A stretch of 64,000 nt of DNA from a virus. The notes under the pieces are model-generated. The model saw only the letters and a list, made by a program, of their open reading frames with translations. It had not been told where the DNA came from and made no database searches. The stretch spans positions 1 to 64,000 of the IMG/VR virus record IMGVR_UViG_3300030333_004027. One strand, given 5' to 3'. Of this stretch, positions 21,763-29,713 are shown piece after piece. The position numbers and the translations under genes were made by a program. Within the stretch, counting starts at the first letter, position 1; the number at the start of each line of letters is the position of its first letter.

Positions 21763-22486
21763 TTTTTTCGCTAAAGATTTAGAGTTAAAGTATGCCATGC
21801 CGGTGACACGGAGTAAAAATACTAATCAAGTTATAAATGCACCGGAAGTGCTATTCAGACTACGTGATGATTTTATTCTAATATCGGTTCATAGACATCT
21901 GTTTAAACTTTTGAAAGTAATAAATCCTGATAGTGAGTTTAATTTCAGCGATTATCTGAAAATTAAGAACGGAAGTGACCCCGAAACACACGAAAGCAAT
22001 TTGAGTGTTATGATACAGGACCACCTTGAGAATTTTCCAAATTCATTCATAGATACTGTTATGCTAAATAAAAGTCAGGTGACTTATGTTCCGGCTTCGA
22101 CATCATTGAAGAAAGACCTTAATTATTGGGATTGGGATAAGTCAGCATACGAAAATCAAATTGGAAAAGTGGTAAATTTTAGTAAGAACAACCATATTAT
22201 TGAGGTAATAGTAAAGAATACCGCAAGTATTATAACTCACCGCTATTGCGATGAGGATGGTTTTACCTTGCAGTTGCAGCAACCGAGAATAGTGAACCAA
22301 CACATTAATAAGTTAGACCTAAACAAAGAATTAAATTCACCGGCGGCGCAACAGAACGCAAGATTATGCAGGGAAAGTTTGCGTGATAACAAACCAAGAA
22401 AGTTTAGCGACCTAGCAACTCTATCATTTAACGACAGAAATCTATTGGAAGAAGAAAGATTGAGAATGTTTTTAATGATTCAGTAG
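21755..22486 (+). CDS. Hypothetical protein
   Basis: This 243-residue protein is coupled to its neighbour. It has an N-terminal mixed region (EVLFRLRDDFILISVHRHLFKLLKV), a central part with WDWDKSAYENQ, a strand set (NNHIIEVIVKNTASIITHRYC) and a helical basic C-terminus. I see no motif that identifies an enzyme. It ends the coupled series, followed by about 215 bp without a gene. Confidence 0.6.
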   Translation: MANFFAKDLELKYAMPVTRSKNTNQVINAPEVLFRLRDDFILISVHRHLFKLLKVINPDSEFNFSDYLKIKNGSDPETHESNLSVMIQDHLENFPNSFIDTVMLNKSQVTYVPASTSLKKDLNYWDWDKSAYENQIGKVVNFSKNNHIIEVIVKNTASIITHRYCDEDGFTLQLQQPRIVNQHINKLDLNKELNSPAAQQNARLCRESLRDNKPRKFSDLATLSFNDRNLLEEERLRMFLMIQ

Positions 22487-22701
22487 GCCACAAAATAAAT
22501 TAATGGGGGGCAGTATAACGTTTTTTGTAATTCTTTATTTAGTTCATTAGTGTTTTTGTTAATCCCTTATCTAAAAATGTCTTTGAAGAAATAAAATAAA
22601 TAGGAAACATTAGAGCAGTCAAGCGATTAATTAATTCTGAGAGCGACAAAAGGAATAGAAAAATAGATACCATTATAAGCGTGAAAGGTAAAGGTGATTG
22701 T
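22487..22701 (+). promoter_or_regulatory. AT-rich spacer with promoter
   Basis: This stretch holds no gene. T-rich blocks (AACGTTTTTTGTAATTCTTTATTTAG near 22515) could end transcription of the previous operon. ATTATAAGC at about 22672 lies 27 nt before the ATG at 22702 and is the likely TATA box of the next operon. Confidence 0.5.
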
Positions 22702-23130
22702 ATGGGCAACGGAGCAAATGGAAATTATAGATTAGCAGATAGACTACACGCACGTATGTTAGATGTAGGGCCACAGACGGTAGCGGAATTGAAAGAGTGG
22801 TATAACAATGGTTTTCAAGAAGAGCAACGCAAGAGGGTAGCAGAACGCCGAAAGACAATATATAATTCGGCAAGTAGCAATCAAATTACGGGCGTATTGA
22901 TAAGAAGTCCACTATTTGCTAAAGCCGGTGAAACAATGATGGCTTACCCTTCGTGGACTCGTAAAGCAGCAAATATGCAAAAGACCAATGTGACTCTATG
23001 GGAAGCACTACCCGTTGCGATGGTCGTTGATAAGATGTTAGATGAGAACGGACAACTAAAGCAACACAGAATTAGAAAGAGTTTCCCGACAACTATTAAG
23101 ATTGAGTTAAAAGAAAGGGGGTTGCTATGA
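22702..23130 (+). CDS. Winged-helix family protein
   Basis: The ATG at 22702 is chosen on TATA spacing (a GTG at 22681 is the alternative). The 142-residue protein has RLADRLHARMLDVGPQTVAELKEW, a basic insert, SNQITGVLIRSPLFAK as recognition-type segment and a wing with VTLWEALPVAMVV. It belongs with the group described at 20443. It is the first gene of the MCM-like operon. Confidence 0.6.
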   Translation: MGNGANGNYRLADRLHARMLDVGPQTVAELKEWYNNGFQEEQRKRVAERRKTIYNSASSNQITGVLIRSPLFAKAGETMMAYPSWTRKAANMQKTNVTLWEALPVAMVVDKMLDENGQLKQHRIRKSFPTTIKIELKERGLL

Positions 23131-23987
23131 TGGTATTGCATTTGACAGAAGGAGAAACAGATTTCATTTGGCATCAGGAAAATCGCAAGTATGCTACTGC
23201 CCCCGAACCAACAACACTAATAGTCTTTCAACAGAATGAAAGAGGGTTCGCAGCATTTCAGGCGGCTATGGGTATTATTGGCACAAAAAAACCTGTGTGT
23301 AGCATCTTTAACAAACTATTCGATGTTTCCTGTTTCAATAGCGCACCCGAACCTTCGTTTCCTGAGTGGAGACTGTATGAAACATACAACGCAGATGGTA
23401 AGAGAATGTGGCTACTTAGACTAACTAACACGCACCCCATACCCAAGATGAACCACCAAGACAATACATGGTTGTATACCTATCCCGTAGTTAGGGATGT
23501 TCTCAAACATCTGACACCAAGAGGTATCGACAGTCTAGTTTACATGACTGCCAATCAGATTCAGACTTCGTTGGGTTATGAGAAAGAAACATACATAAGT
23601 CTATACGAGCAACAACTAGCCATCTATGATTATTCTTCTGAAAGGGATGAAGTCACAGACCAAACGTGGACTCCATTTACTAAAGACCTAATAACTACCG
23701 CGCCATCATGGATATTCTGTCATTTGTTCAAGATTTTTAACCCTAAAGCAAAAATTAATGAATTAGTATTCTGTTCCTGTTCGCAAATGGAGTTTGTTGA
23801 TATGCGAGCAAGAAATACTTTGTTAGATTACCTAGTGGATACCTATAAAGTCGTCATAGATGAAGATGGTAAAGAGCAGATGGATGAGGTTCAAGATATT
23901 CTGTCTGACATAGAGGGTTTGACACAGGCAAAAATACTTGACAGATTGGGACAGACCGAAGGGGGATTTAGTAATGAGTGGGTTTGA
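23127..23987 (+). CDS. Hypothetical protein upstream of MCM-like gene
   Basis: This 286-residue protein has a beta-alpha start (PTTLIVFQQNERGFAAFQAA) and a middle with VRDVLKHLTPRGIDSLVYMTANQIQ. An aromatic C-terminal half follows, with FCHLFKIFNPKAKINELVFCSCSQ and an acidic tail. The GIDSLVYMTA segment is faintly like archaeal PAC2-type chaperones, but I do not consider that established. Its end overlaps the MCM-like gene by 14 bp, so the two may act together. Confidence 0.55.
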   Translation: MMVLHLTEGETDFIWHQENRKYATAPEPTTLIVFQQNERGFAAFQAAMGIIGTKKPVCSIFNKLFDVSCFNSAPEPSFPEWRLYETYNADGKRMWLLRLTNTHPIPKMNHQDNTWLYTYPVVRDVLKHLTPRGIDSLVYMTANQIQTSLGYEKETYISLYEQQLAIYDYSSERDEVTDQTWTPFTKDLITTAPSWIFCHLFKIFNPKAKINELVFCSCSQMEFVDMRARNTLLDYLVDTYKVVIDEDGKEQMDEVQDILSDIEGLTQAKILDRLGQTEGGFSNEWV

Positions 23988-25287
23988 TGTATTCGATAAG
24001 ACGCTAGAGTTTGCACAACGCAACTATTATATTGACATAGAGGATAAACTACCTATCTTCCTTTGTTCTATTGGCGGTCATATCTTTAATGCTATTAATA
24101 AGTGTAGCAGATGTGACTTCGACCCCGACAGTCCGTTGGTCGATGAGGAAAATGACTTTATTATTCCTAACTGCCCGTTGCGTCACCCGAACCTACCCGT
24201 TTATACTCCACATTCACGACTCGCTGACACTCGCATTCACATCATGCTTCGTGGACCAAAAGGTTCAGGTAAATCTATCCTAATACTAATGTTCCTAGCC
24301 GAAGGTGCTGGACTACTAGAAAGTTCTAATTCTGACATGGGTGTGGGTTTCCGCACTATGTTAGGCCCAAACTCCGTGACCGAGGCCGGTATGTTTGGTA
24401 GCGTTGATGAAGAAGGCAACATTATGGGTCGCCCTCTCGCTAGAGAGTTATGTGGTGGCTTTCTTGGCTTTGAGGAATTTTCCTCAATGTCAGATGCTTC
24501 CAAGAAAGACCACAGTATGGATATGAAGAACCAACTGCTGACATCTCTTGACAACGGTAGGGTGCAAAAGTCGATGCGAGCAGGGTGGGTCACATACACT
24601 ACACGCTACACAGTATGGGCGGGAACACAACCCGCTCGGTTTGAGTTGGATTCCGGTCTTGACCGCCGATTCTTTATCATCGATATTGACATGACACCAC
24701 AGAAAGAAAGGCTATACAAGCAAGCACAACACCGTGCATCAAACATGGCAGTCGATGAAAGAGTAGCGTTGGCTAATTTAGGCATAGAAATAAAAAATTG
24801 GCTTCGCGCTCGCATGGAAACCGCAATCGCAAATCCACCATCGGGTGTTATCTTTGATGATGACATAGGAGAATGGTTAGACCATCCTACTGTGCGGTCG
24901 TTTGAGAGCGACTTGTTCCGCCGTCTTGCTATCGGGTATCACATGATGCAACCGGATTATCACGGTGGGCTGCCTTTGTTGGTGACACTAGACGATAGGC
25001 TTAAGTCACTCTTAGACCAATCACTAGCCATGAGAAGGAACGTCATGGATGCAGACATGGAGTTGATACGCTCAACATTTTGGAAGCAAGACCTACCTAA
25101 GTCACAGGTCGTCAAAGAAGTCTCTCGTATGGTGACAAACGGCGATTATCAGTCAGCAAAGAGGTGGATTATGGAAAACCTTGAAGGACAGTCATGGTAT
25201 TGGGAGTATGAGCCAAACACAAGCCGAAGAGGTAGGAAGGGAGTATTATGCAGATTTGGACCGGATGCGGGAGATGAGTTAGCATGA
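23974..25287 (+). CDS. MCM-like AAA+ ATPase (probable replicative helicase)
   Basis: I choose ATG 23974 (437 residues), which overlaps the previous gene only slightly. The N-terminus has cysteines (LCSIGG, CSRC, NCPL) that could bind zinc. The AAA+ core has Walker A GPKGSGKS at 94-101 and a Walker B region ending FEE (E167-E168). An SLDNGRVQKS strand follows, as in MCM proteins, and an arginine-finger region GLDRRF has Arg at 231-232. The C-terminal part is helical. MCM proteins unwind DNA at forks. The protein is shorter than cellular MCMs (about 650 residues) and lacks a recognisable full N-terminal OB domain. Confidence 0.75.
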   Translation: MSGFDVFDKTLEFAQRNYYIDIEDKLPIFLCSIGGHIFNAINKCSRCDFDPDSPLVDEENDFIIPNCPLRHPNLPVYTPHSRLADTRIHIMLRGPKGSGKSILILMFLAEGAGLLESSNSDMGVGFRTMLGPNSVTEAGMFGSVDEEGNIMGRPLARELCGGFLGFEEFSSMSDASKKDHSMDMKNQLLTSLDNGRVQKSMRAGWVTYTTRYTVWAGTQPARFELDSGLDRRFFIIDIDMTPQKERLYKQAQHRASNMAVDERVALANLGIEIKNWLRARMETAIANPPSGVIFDDDIGEWLDHPTVRSFESDLFRRLAIGYHMMQPDYHGGLPLLVTLDDRLKSLLDQSLAMRRNVMDADMELIRSTFWKQDLPKSQVVKEVSRMVTNGDYQSAKRWIMENLEGQSWYWEYEPNTSRRGRKGVLCRFGPDAGDELA

Positions 25288-25388
25288 CACCACCATATAT
25301 TCTCAGGTGTTATATTTGTAATAAAAGACTGTCTTGTTATGAAGATGGAATGGACATTAAAGTAATGAAGTGTGATTGTGATGACTAA
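25284..25388 (+). CDS. Zinc-ribbon microprotein
   Basis: This 34-residue ORF (MTPPYILRCYICNKRLSCYE...) has CYIC, a further Cys and CDCDD at the end. It starts in an ATGA overlap with the MCM-like gene and itself overlaps the next start. It is probably a one-zinc module. Confidence 0.5.
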   Translation: MTPPYILRCYICNKRLSCYEDGMDIKVMKCDCDD

Positions 25389-25728
25389 TAGGCGGGCAAA
25401 GTTTTTCAAGGGCGGAAATAAAATTTGGTGGCCCGCAGTTCGTAATTTTCTAAAGAATAATATCGGTCAATCTTTTACGGCAAAAGAAATTATAGACCAA
25501 GCAACACTAACTACCAAGACTTATTGCACTTACAAGGGAGATAGAGCCAAGTATAACGGCAAACACGTTAGAGAAGATAAAACTATGATAAAACTAGTTG
25601 ATTCTAAAGCGTGTCCGTCAACCGCCGCTTTATCACAGTCTCTTAGGGGGAAGAAAGAAGTTGGTAAGTGGTTTGACGAGCAAAATAGATTAACACAGTA
25701 TTTTTGGAGAGTTGTCGATGAGAAGTGA
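25381..25728 (+). CDS. Winged-helix family protein
   Basis: The ATG at 25381 gives 115 residues. It starts basic (TNRRAKFFKGGNKIWWPAVRN), then FLKNNIGQSFTAKEIIDQATL and a Lys-rich insert. TAALSQSLRGKKEVGKW and a FWRVVDEK wing complete the fold. The closest internal relative appears to be the protein at 35371, which shares an RxxW(M/W)P start. DNA binding is likely. Confidence 0.6.
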   Translation: MTNRRAKFFKGGNKIWWPAVRNFLKNNIGQSFTAKEIIDQATLTTKTYCTYKGDRAKYNGKHVREDKTMIKLVDSKACPSTAALSQSLRGKKEVGKWFDEQNRLTQYFWRVVDEK

Positions 25729-26350
25729 GCGTGAGATACTAGAGCGTCTTGCATCAACAAACGATGCCTTTGTTATAGAGGTTCTTCGATGGGTTCTTGA
25801 TGGTGATTGCCCGATGTGCAGTCACGGTAAGAGGCGTGAGTTTGAATTAGCGATATACAAAGAAGAATATGGACCTGAGTATCTTGAGGCTAAATATAAT
25901 TGGCCGGAAGGAACCGTGACTAACCACATGAACAACCACATTGATTATGACATTACCGAAGCGACCCATATTGAAAACGCACGTTCCCAATCTATTGACA
26001 CTCTTGATGCGGCAGAAGATATAGTAAATAGGATTCGCGGCTATCTTGATGAGTTAGAAGAGCAGAAAGAAATTGTAGGGATGAATAGTGAGTTTGTTGC
26101 AGATGCCGCTAAACTTATCGGTCAAGCAAATAATAGCCTAAAACTAATAGGCCACTTGAAGAAGGAGATAGGAGTTGATTCTCAGTTGCTTCTAGCACAG
26201 GCGCAGATAAACGACATGAGCCGATTACTTGTTGAGGTTCTAGGCAATCACCCCGATTTGCTAGACCAAGTGGAGTTGCGTATGGCTACTCTAAAGGAAC
26301 CGATTCTAATACAGGATGCTGATTTCGTAGCAGTCGAAAAATTAGAGTGA
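25718..26350 (+). CDS. Putative small terminase subunit or homing-type HTH protein
   Basis: The ATG at 25718 gives 210 residues. Residues 25-75 (CPMCSHGKRREFELAIYKEE, then KYNWPEGTVTNHMNNH) follow the Cys-pair plus HTH pattern seen in phage small-terminase-like proteins. A long coiled-coil helical region follows, as in oligomerising small terminases. Small terminase binds viral DNA and recruits the large subunit. It is far from terL here, so another DNA-binding role remains possible. Confidence 0.5.
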   Translation: MRSEREILERLASTNDAFVIEVLRWVLDGDCPMCSHGKRREFELAIYKEEYGPEYLEAKYNWPEGTVTNHMNNHIDYDITEATHIENARSQSIDTLDAAEDIVNRIRGYLDELEEQKEIVGMNSEFVADAAKLIGQANNSLKLIGHLKKEIGVDSQLLLAQAQINDMSRLLVEVLGNHPDLLDQVELRMATLKEPILIQDADFVAVEKLE

Positions 26351-26390
26351 TTTATAAAGGTAAAAGTAAAAAAAATTTGGGGGAAAAATT

Positions 26391-26660
26391 TTGTCAAAGA
26401 CATGGCGTAGTGGACCGAGGCGTTATCTTCACGCACGACCAATATATGAGAAGGACTTTCCTAAACTGATAGATGCTATGAAGCAAGATAATTTAATGGC
26501 AATAATAACTCCGGGCGGTGTGCTATGGTATAGTGGCGGCTACGAAGTGAAGCCATCTTCCGTGCGTGAGGTATGGGGTCTATCCAAGAATCAGATTACA
26601 CGACTTAACAACTACATTTATATAAACGACCCATTTATTCAGGATGATAACGATGAGTGA
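26391..26660 (+). CDS. Small basic hypothetical protein
   Basis: The likely start is TTG at 26391 behind GGGGG. The 89-residue protein is basic at the N-terminus (KTWRSGPRRYLHARPIYEKDF) with GGVLWYSGGYEVKPSSVREV and a helix ending in LNNYIYINDPF. A TTTATAAAGG box lies at 26351. Not recognised. Confidence 0.5.
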   Translation: MSKTWRSGPRRYLHARPIYEKDFPKLIDAMKQDNLMAIITPGGVLWYSGGYEVKPSSVREVWGLSKNQITRLNNYIYINDPFIQDDNDE

Positions 26661-27066
26661 GGTATATCATAACATAACTCCTATCTTCATGTGGACTGAT
26701 AGGAAAAGACTTTTCCGCCATCTATGCAAGACCAAGCCACCACTACCACTCATTCTTAGTTTCTTAGTAGCAAATAGGAAGGATATGGAACAAAGTAAGT
26801 GGCGTAAGTTAAATGGCATTCTTGATTTGCCTGATGAAATTGCTTACGGTTTGTTATGTGCTATTGTTGAGCCACGCAGACAAAGAATAAATTGGCCTAA
26901 AAAAAAGTCACAAGCGCCGATTGTTCCTTTGCCGTTTCGTCACGATGATTTTTATTATCGACAAATTATGGAAAATGATATGACAGTTAGGAACGAGGTA
27001 AGACTTAAGAATGAAGAATTACCCAAGTGGCTTAAGAAAACTATGGAAAAGGGTGAGTGGTTGTGA
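26653..27066 (+). CDS. Hypothetical basic protein
   Basis: The ATG at 26653 overlaps the end of the previous gene and gives 137 residues. It is helical and basic (DRKRLFRHLCKTKPPLPLIL, RKLNGILDLPDEIAYGLLCAIVEPRRQ, RLKNEELPKWLKKTMEKG). It may be a small clamp-, helicase- or DNA-associated factor. No family is recognised. Confidence 0.55.
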   Translation: MSEVYHNITPIFMWTDRKRLFRHLCKTKPPLPLILSFLVANRKDMEQSKWRKLNGILDLPDEIAYGLLCAIVEPRRQRINWPKKKSQAPIVPLPFRHDDFYYRQIMENDMTVRNEVRLKNEELPKWLKKTMEKGEWL

Positions 27067-27227
27067 TGTATATAATTAACACAATAATACTTCTTCTTTG
27101 TTGGTGGTGGATTGGAAAGGTAATGGATTTATTCACAATACCTATGGCGCATGAAGTGGCATCGCAAGCAGACGGCGATGATACCTTTGTCAATTCCGCT
27201 ATGTTCCTTTCAATAGGAACCGAATGA
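27066..27227 (+). CDS. Membrane microprotein
   Basis: This 53-residue ORF has an N-terminal transmembrane helix (IINTIILLLCWWWIGKVMDLF) and a short acidic soluble tail. Its start shares one base with the previous stop. An inverted repeat, GTTCCT (27203-27208) with AGGAAC (27215-27220), overlaps its 3' end, just upstream of the next promoter. Confidence 0.5.
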   Translation: MYIINTIILLLCWWWIGKVMDLFTIPMAHEVASQADGDDTFVNSAMFLSIGTE

Positions 27228-27257
27228 CTTATAAACACAAGGGTTATCTTCTTAAGT
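27228..27257 (+). promoter_or_regulatory. TATA promoter of the 27258 gene
   Basis: CTTATAAAC at about 27229 lies about 27 nt before the ATG at 27258, giving a leaderless start. A six-base inverted repeat (27203-27220) directly upstream may be an operator. Confidence 0.55.
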
Positions 27258-27662
27258 ATGAGCGCCAACAATAAAAGAATCAGAAGAATCATTGTTGATT
27301 TGTTGTTTGAGTTTGGCCCATCGACAAAGGAACGCATGGCTGAATTATTAAATCAAAAGAAAAGTGTCAGAAGCATACCTTCGCCACACACTTTATCAGC
27401 ATTGTTATCAAAGAATCCACAAATAGTAGCAGTAGGTAGTGAGGAAGTTGAAAACGTGGTTGGTATAAAGGCTAAACATCTTATCTATGACATTAATCGT
27501 AAGTTAATAAAAACTAAGGATGATATAATATACACACGCACGCCTACTATAATGACACCCGCACAAAAAAGGATTTCACAGAAATGTTCTTGTGGCAGAC
27601 ACAGGGTTTTTCCCGAAGGACACGATAAATGTCTGATATGTATAAGGTCGGAATGTTTATAG
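27258..27662 (+). CDS. Winged-helix plus zinc-site protein
   Basis: This 134-residue protein has a winged-helix N-terminal part (KRIRRIIVDLLFEFGPSTKE, PHTLSALLSKNPQIVAVGSEEV, wing ending HLIYDI). A C-terminal zinc site has CSCGRHRVFP and CLICIRSEC. It belongs to the recurring winged-helix group but adds a zinc ribbon. It is probably a transcriptional regulator with its own TATA promoter. Confidence 0.6.
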   Translation: MSANNKRIRRIIVDLLFEFGPSTKERMAELLNQKKSVRSIPSPHTLSALLSKNPQIVAVGSEEVENVVGIKAKHLIYDINRKLIKTKDDIIYTRTPTIMTPAQKRISQKCSCGRHRVFPEGHDKCLICIRSECL

Positions 27663-27684
27663 GCGTGGTTGTGTTAGATACAAC

Positions 27685-27921
27685 ATGGCAAGTAGGGCAG
27701 CAAGCACAACTCATGTTGAGTATGAGTTATTGAATTACATAGGAACGAACATCTATTTAGATGACTTAATGCATCAGATGATACCGGAAGGCGATGCAGT
27801 AGCAGAAAAGCGTTTTATCAAGGGCGCACAGAACATCACTAAGTATCTTCAGAACATGGCAAACCGAAGACTACACAAACTACCTAAGAACCACCCCGAC
27901 TTTAGAGGGAAGGATGAGTAA
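27685..27921 (+). CDS. Small helical protein
   Basis: The start is supported by TTTATAGGCG 28 nt upstream. The 78-residue protein is helical (HVEYELLNYIGTNIYLDDLM, EKRFIKGAQNITKYLQNMANR) and basic at the C-terminus. The size is near that of archaeal histones, but the sequence does not match the histone fold motif. Not recognised. Confidence 0.6.
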   Translation: MASRAASTTHVEYELLNYIGTNIYLDDLMHQMIPEGDAVAEKRFIKGAQNITKYLQNMANRRLHKLPKNHPDFRGKDE

Positions 27922-28096
27922 ATTGGGTTATTGGGGAGATTTATTTGAGGCACAGCGTATCGGAGAGGAAAATAAGATGAGTGAAAAGTGGTATCTTGAC
28001 CACATGGGAGTCATGGCTTTTTGGCGCACGGTTATGGGTGTAATTAACCTCGCAATTGCAGGTTTAATTGCGCTAAAAGTATTTGAAGTGATTTAA
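27914..28096 (+). CDS. Small membrane protein
   Basis: This 60-residue protein overlaps the previous gene. It has a soluble N-terminal half and a C-terminal transmembrane helix (VMGVINLAIAGLIALKVFEVI). It could be a tail-anchored membrane protein; a holin-like role cannot be judged. Confidence 0.55.
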   Translation: MSKLGYWGDLFEAQRIGEENKMSEKWYLDHMGVMAFWRTVMGVINLAIAGLIALKVFEVI

Positions 28097-28395
28097 TGTT
28101 AACACCAAAGAGCATCAAATGTAAGATGTGCAACACTAGATTCCCTAACCCTATTAGGAAAAAGTCAGGCATAGTGATAGTCACTTGCGACCCATGCAGA
28201 CAAAGTATGTTTTCTGCTAAAACTATTCGTAGGCAGAAAAGACAAGCGGCCGCACAGAAGAAAAAGCCGGTTAAGACTACTAAACAAGCACCAAAGACAC
28301 GTAAAGTTAAGGTAAAAGAAAGCAAGCCAAAGGAAACCGTGAAGAAAAACCCACAACGAAAGGCTAAAATAACATTAGATTCATTTAGGAGTTGA
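28096..28395 (+). CDS. Zinc-ribbon protein with basic tail
   Basis: This 99-residue protein has CKMCNTRFPNPIRKK and CDPCRQ in its first 35 residues (zinc ribbon), then a long Lys/Arg-rich disordered tail (RRQKRQAAAQKKKPVKTTKQ and similar). This architecture suggests nucleic-acid binding. It shares one base with the previous stop. Confidence 0.6.
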   Translation: MLTPKSIKCKMCNTRFPNPIRKKSGIVIVTCDPCRQSMFSAKTIRRQKRQAAAQKKKPVKTTKQAPKTRKVKVKESKPKETVKKNPQRKAKITLDSFRS

Positions 28396-28404
28396 GGAAA
28401 GTAT

Positions 28405-28758
28405 ATGCTACCCGGAGTTGAAATATCTAATATAATAGAAATGGTGCTAAATACTGACAGAAGTGAGGAAATAAATAGGGTTCTGACCGATGCTAATATA
28501 CAAGAAGCCACTTTCATAAAGAATCTTCTGTGGGTCGCTGCCGACCCCGACTATCAAGAAGGTCAAGACGAAAAGTTAGACGGTATTATAGCCGAAAATC
28601 CGTTAGACAATCGTTTCTTACAGGGAATAATGACTGCTATTGTTATGATTCTTGCGGCAGAACGACCGTTTTACGTTAACAACCCTAATCATCTCATACT
28701 TGCGAAACTATATGAGGCCGCTAATGCGTTGATGTTAGAGCAATCAACAGGTTTATAG
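28405..28758 (+). CDS. Helical hypothetical protein
   Basis: This 117-residue, almost fully helical acidic protein (GVEISNIIEMVLNTDRSEEI, TFIKNLLWVAADPDYQEGQD, FLQGIMTAIVMILAAE) comes directly before the clamp-loader gene. Its 3' end contains the TTTATAGGCG promoter of that gene. Not recognised. Confidence 0.55.
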   Translation: MLPGVEISNIIEMVLNTDRSEEINRVLTDANIQEATFIKNLLWVAADPDYQEGQDEKLDGIIAENPLDNRFLQGIMTAIVMILAAERPFYVNNPNHLILAKLYEAANALMLEQSTGL

Positions 28759-28780
28759 GCGTGATATACTACTATATGCT
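28750..28780 (+). promoter_or_regulatory. TATA promoter of the replication module
   Basis: GGTTTATAGGCGTG at about 28749 lies about 28 nt before the ATG at 28781. The same TTTATAGGCGTG block precedes the gene at 27685. The clamp-loader mRNA is likely leaderless. Confidence 0.6.
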
Positions 28781-29695
28781 ATGGTAGTATGGAGTGTTAG
28801 TCTTAGACCCAAGTTAGATGAGATTATAGGACAAGATGAAGCAAAGGGCTTTCTTACGGATTGCTTGTCAACAGGTGGTGACATTCCACATCTATTGTTT
28901 CATGGTCCCGCAGGCGTAGGTAAGACAAGCATGGCTTACGCTCTTTCTTCTGAAATGGAACAACCGTTGCATATATTCAATGCAAGTAGCAAGGACACAA
29001 GAGGGATAGAGTTTATCGAGCGTGATGTGACACCGATAGCAAGAAGCGGTGTGAATGCTATCATAGTGTTGGATGAAGCAGACCAAATAACCAAGTCAGC
29101 ACAGATGGCACTCAAAGGCGTGTTGGAAAACTGCTCTTGTATCTTTGTTCTAACGTCTAACAACCCAACCGGAATCATAGAGCCGTTGAAGTCACGTTGT
29201 ATTTCATTCTCATTCAAACCTATTGGTGATGCAGATGCAAAGCAAGCACTTAATAACATTCTATCCATAGACCCTATGCACCTAAAGGTTCCTGAATTTA
29301 TACTTGATAATATAATCGCAAGCCACAAAGGAGACTTGCGTGCTATGGTTAACGCACTACAAGCGTATGTTACTATAGCACAAAATCAAGGTAATGCAGA
29401 AGCGTTAAAGTTTGTCGAAACCACATTGAACGACCATGTATTTGACACCGATAAGTTTTACAATTATCTTAACGACAAAGATTTTTCTAGCGCATACAAA
29501 ACAATGTATGATTTTGGCCGACTTAGAATTGTGCTAAAACAAATTATGAGACATTCCATTGACAATGATGCTGACATGAGGGTTGTTTCTCATGTCGTCA
29601 CGGCATTCCGAGACTTACAATTTGGTATGCCTGAAGATGTCGTAGTCGCCGGTTTCTGTAAGAATATGGTGCAGGCGACACCTTTATATGCGTGA
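28781..29695 (+). CDS. Clamp loader, RFC small subunit-like
   Basis: The 304-residue protein opens with SLRPKLDEIIGQDEAKGFL, the typical RFC start. It carries Walker A GPAGVGKT (42-49) and Walker B VLDEAD (D98-E99). Sensor 1 LTSNNP and the SRC-type motif appear as KSRCISFSF, and a lid and collar follow. It would load the sliding clamp on primer-template DNA using ATP. Only one RFC-type gene is seen, so the viral loader would be a homopentamer or use host RFC large subunit. It is slightly short for the family (about 320 residues). Confidence 0.88.
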   Translation: MVVWSVSLRPKLDEIIGQDEAKGFLTDCLSTGGDIPHLLFHGPAGVGKTSMAYALSSEMEQPLHIFNASSKDTRGIEFIERDVTPIARSGVNAIIVLDEADQITKSAQMALKGVLENCSCIFVLTSNNPTGIIEPLKSRCISFSFKPIGDADAKQALNNILSIDPMHLKVPEFILDNIIASHKGDLRAMVNALQAYVTIAQNQGNAEALKFVETTLNDHVFDTDKFYNYLNDKDFSSAYKTMYDFGRLRIVLKQIMRHSIDNDADMRVVSHVVTAFRDLQFGMPEDVVVAGFCKNMVQATPLYA

Positions 29696-29713
29696 TTGAC
29701 AAGGAAGTTTTAG

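Noticed and set aside
27685-27921. Archaeal histone
   Set aside because: Length and helix content fit, but the central histone motif and loop residues are absent.
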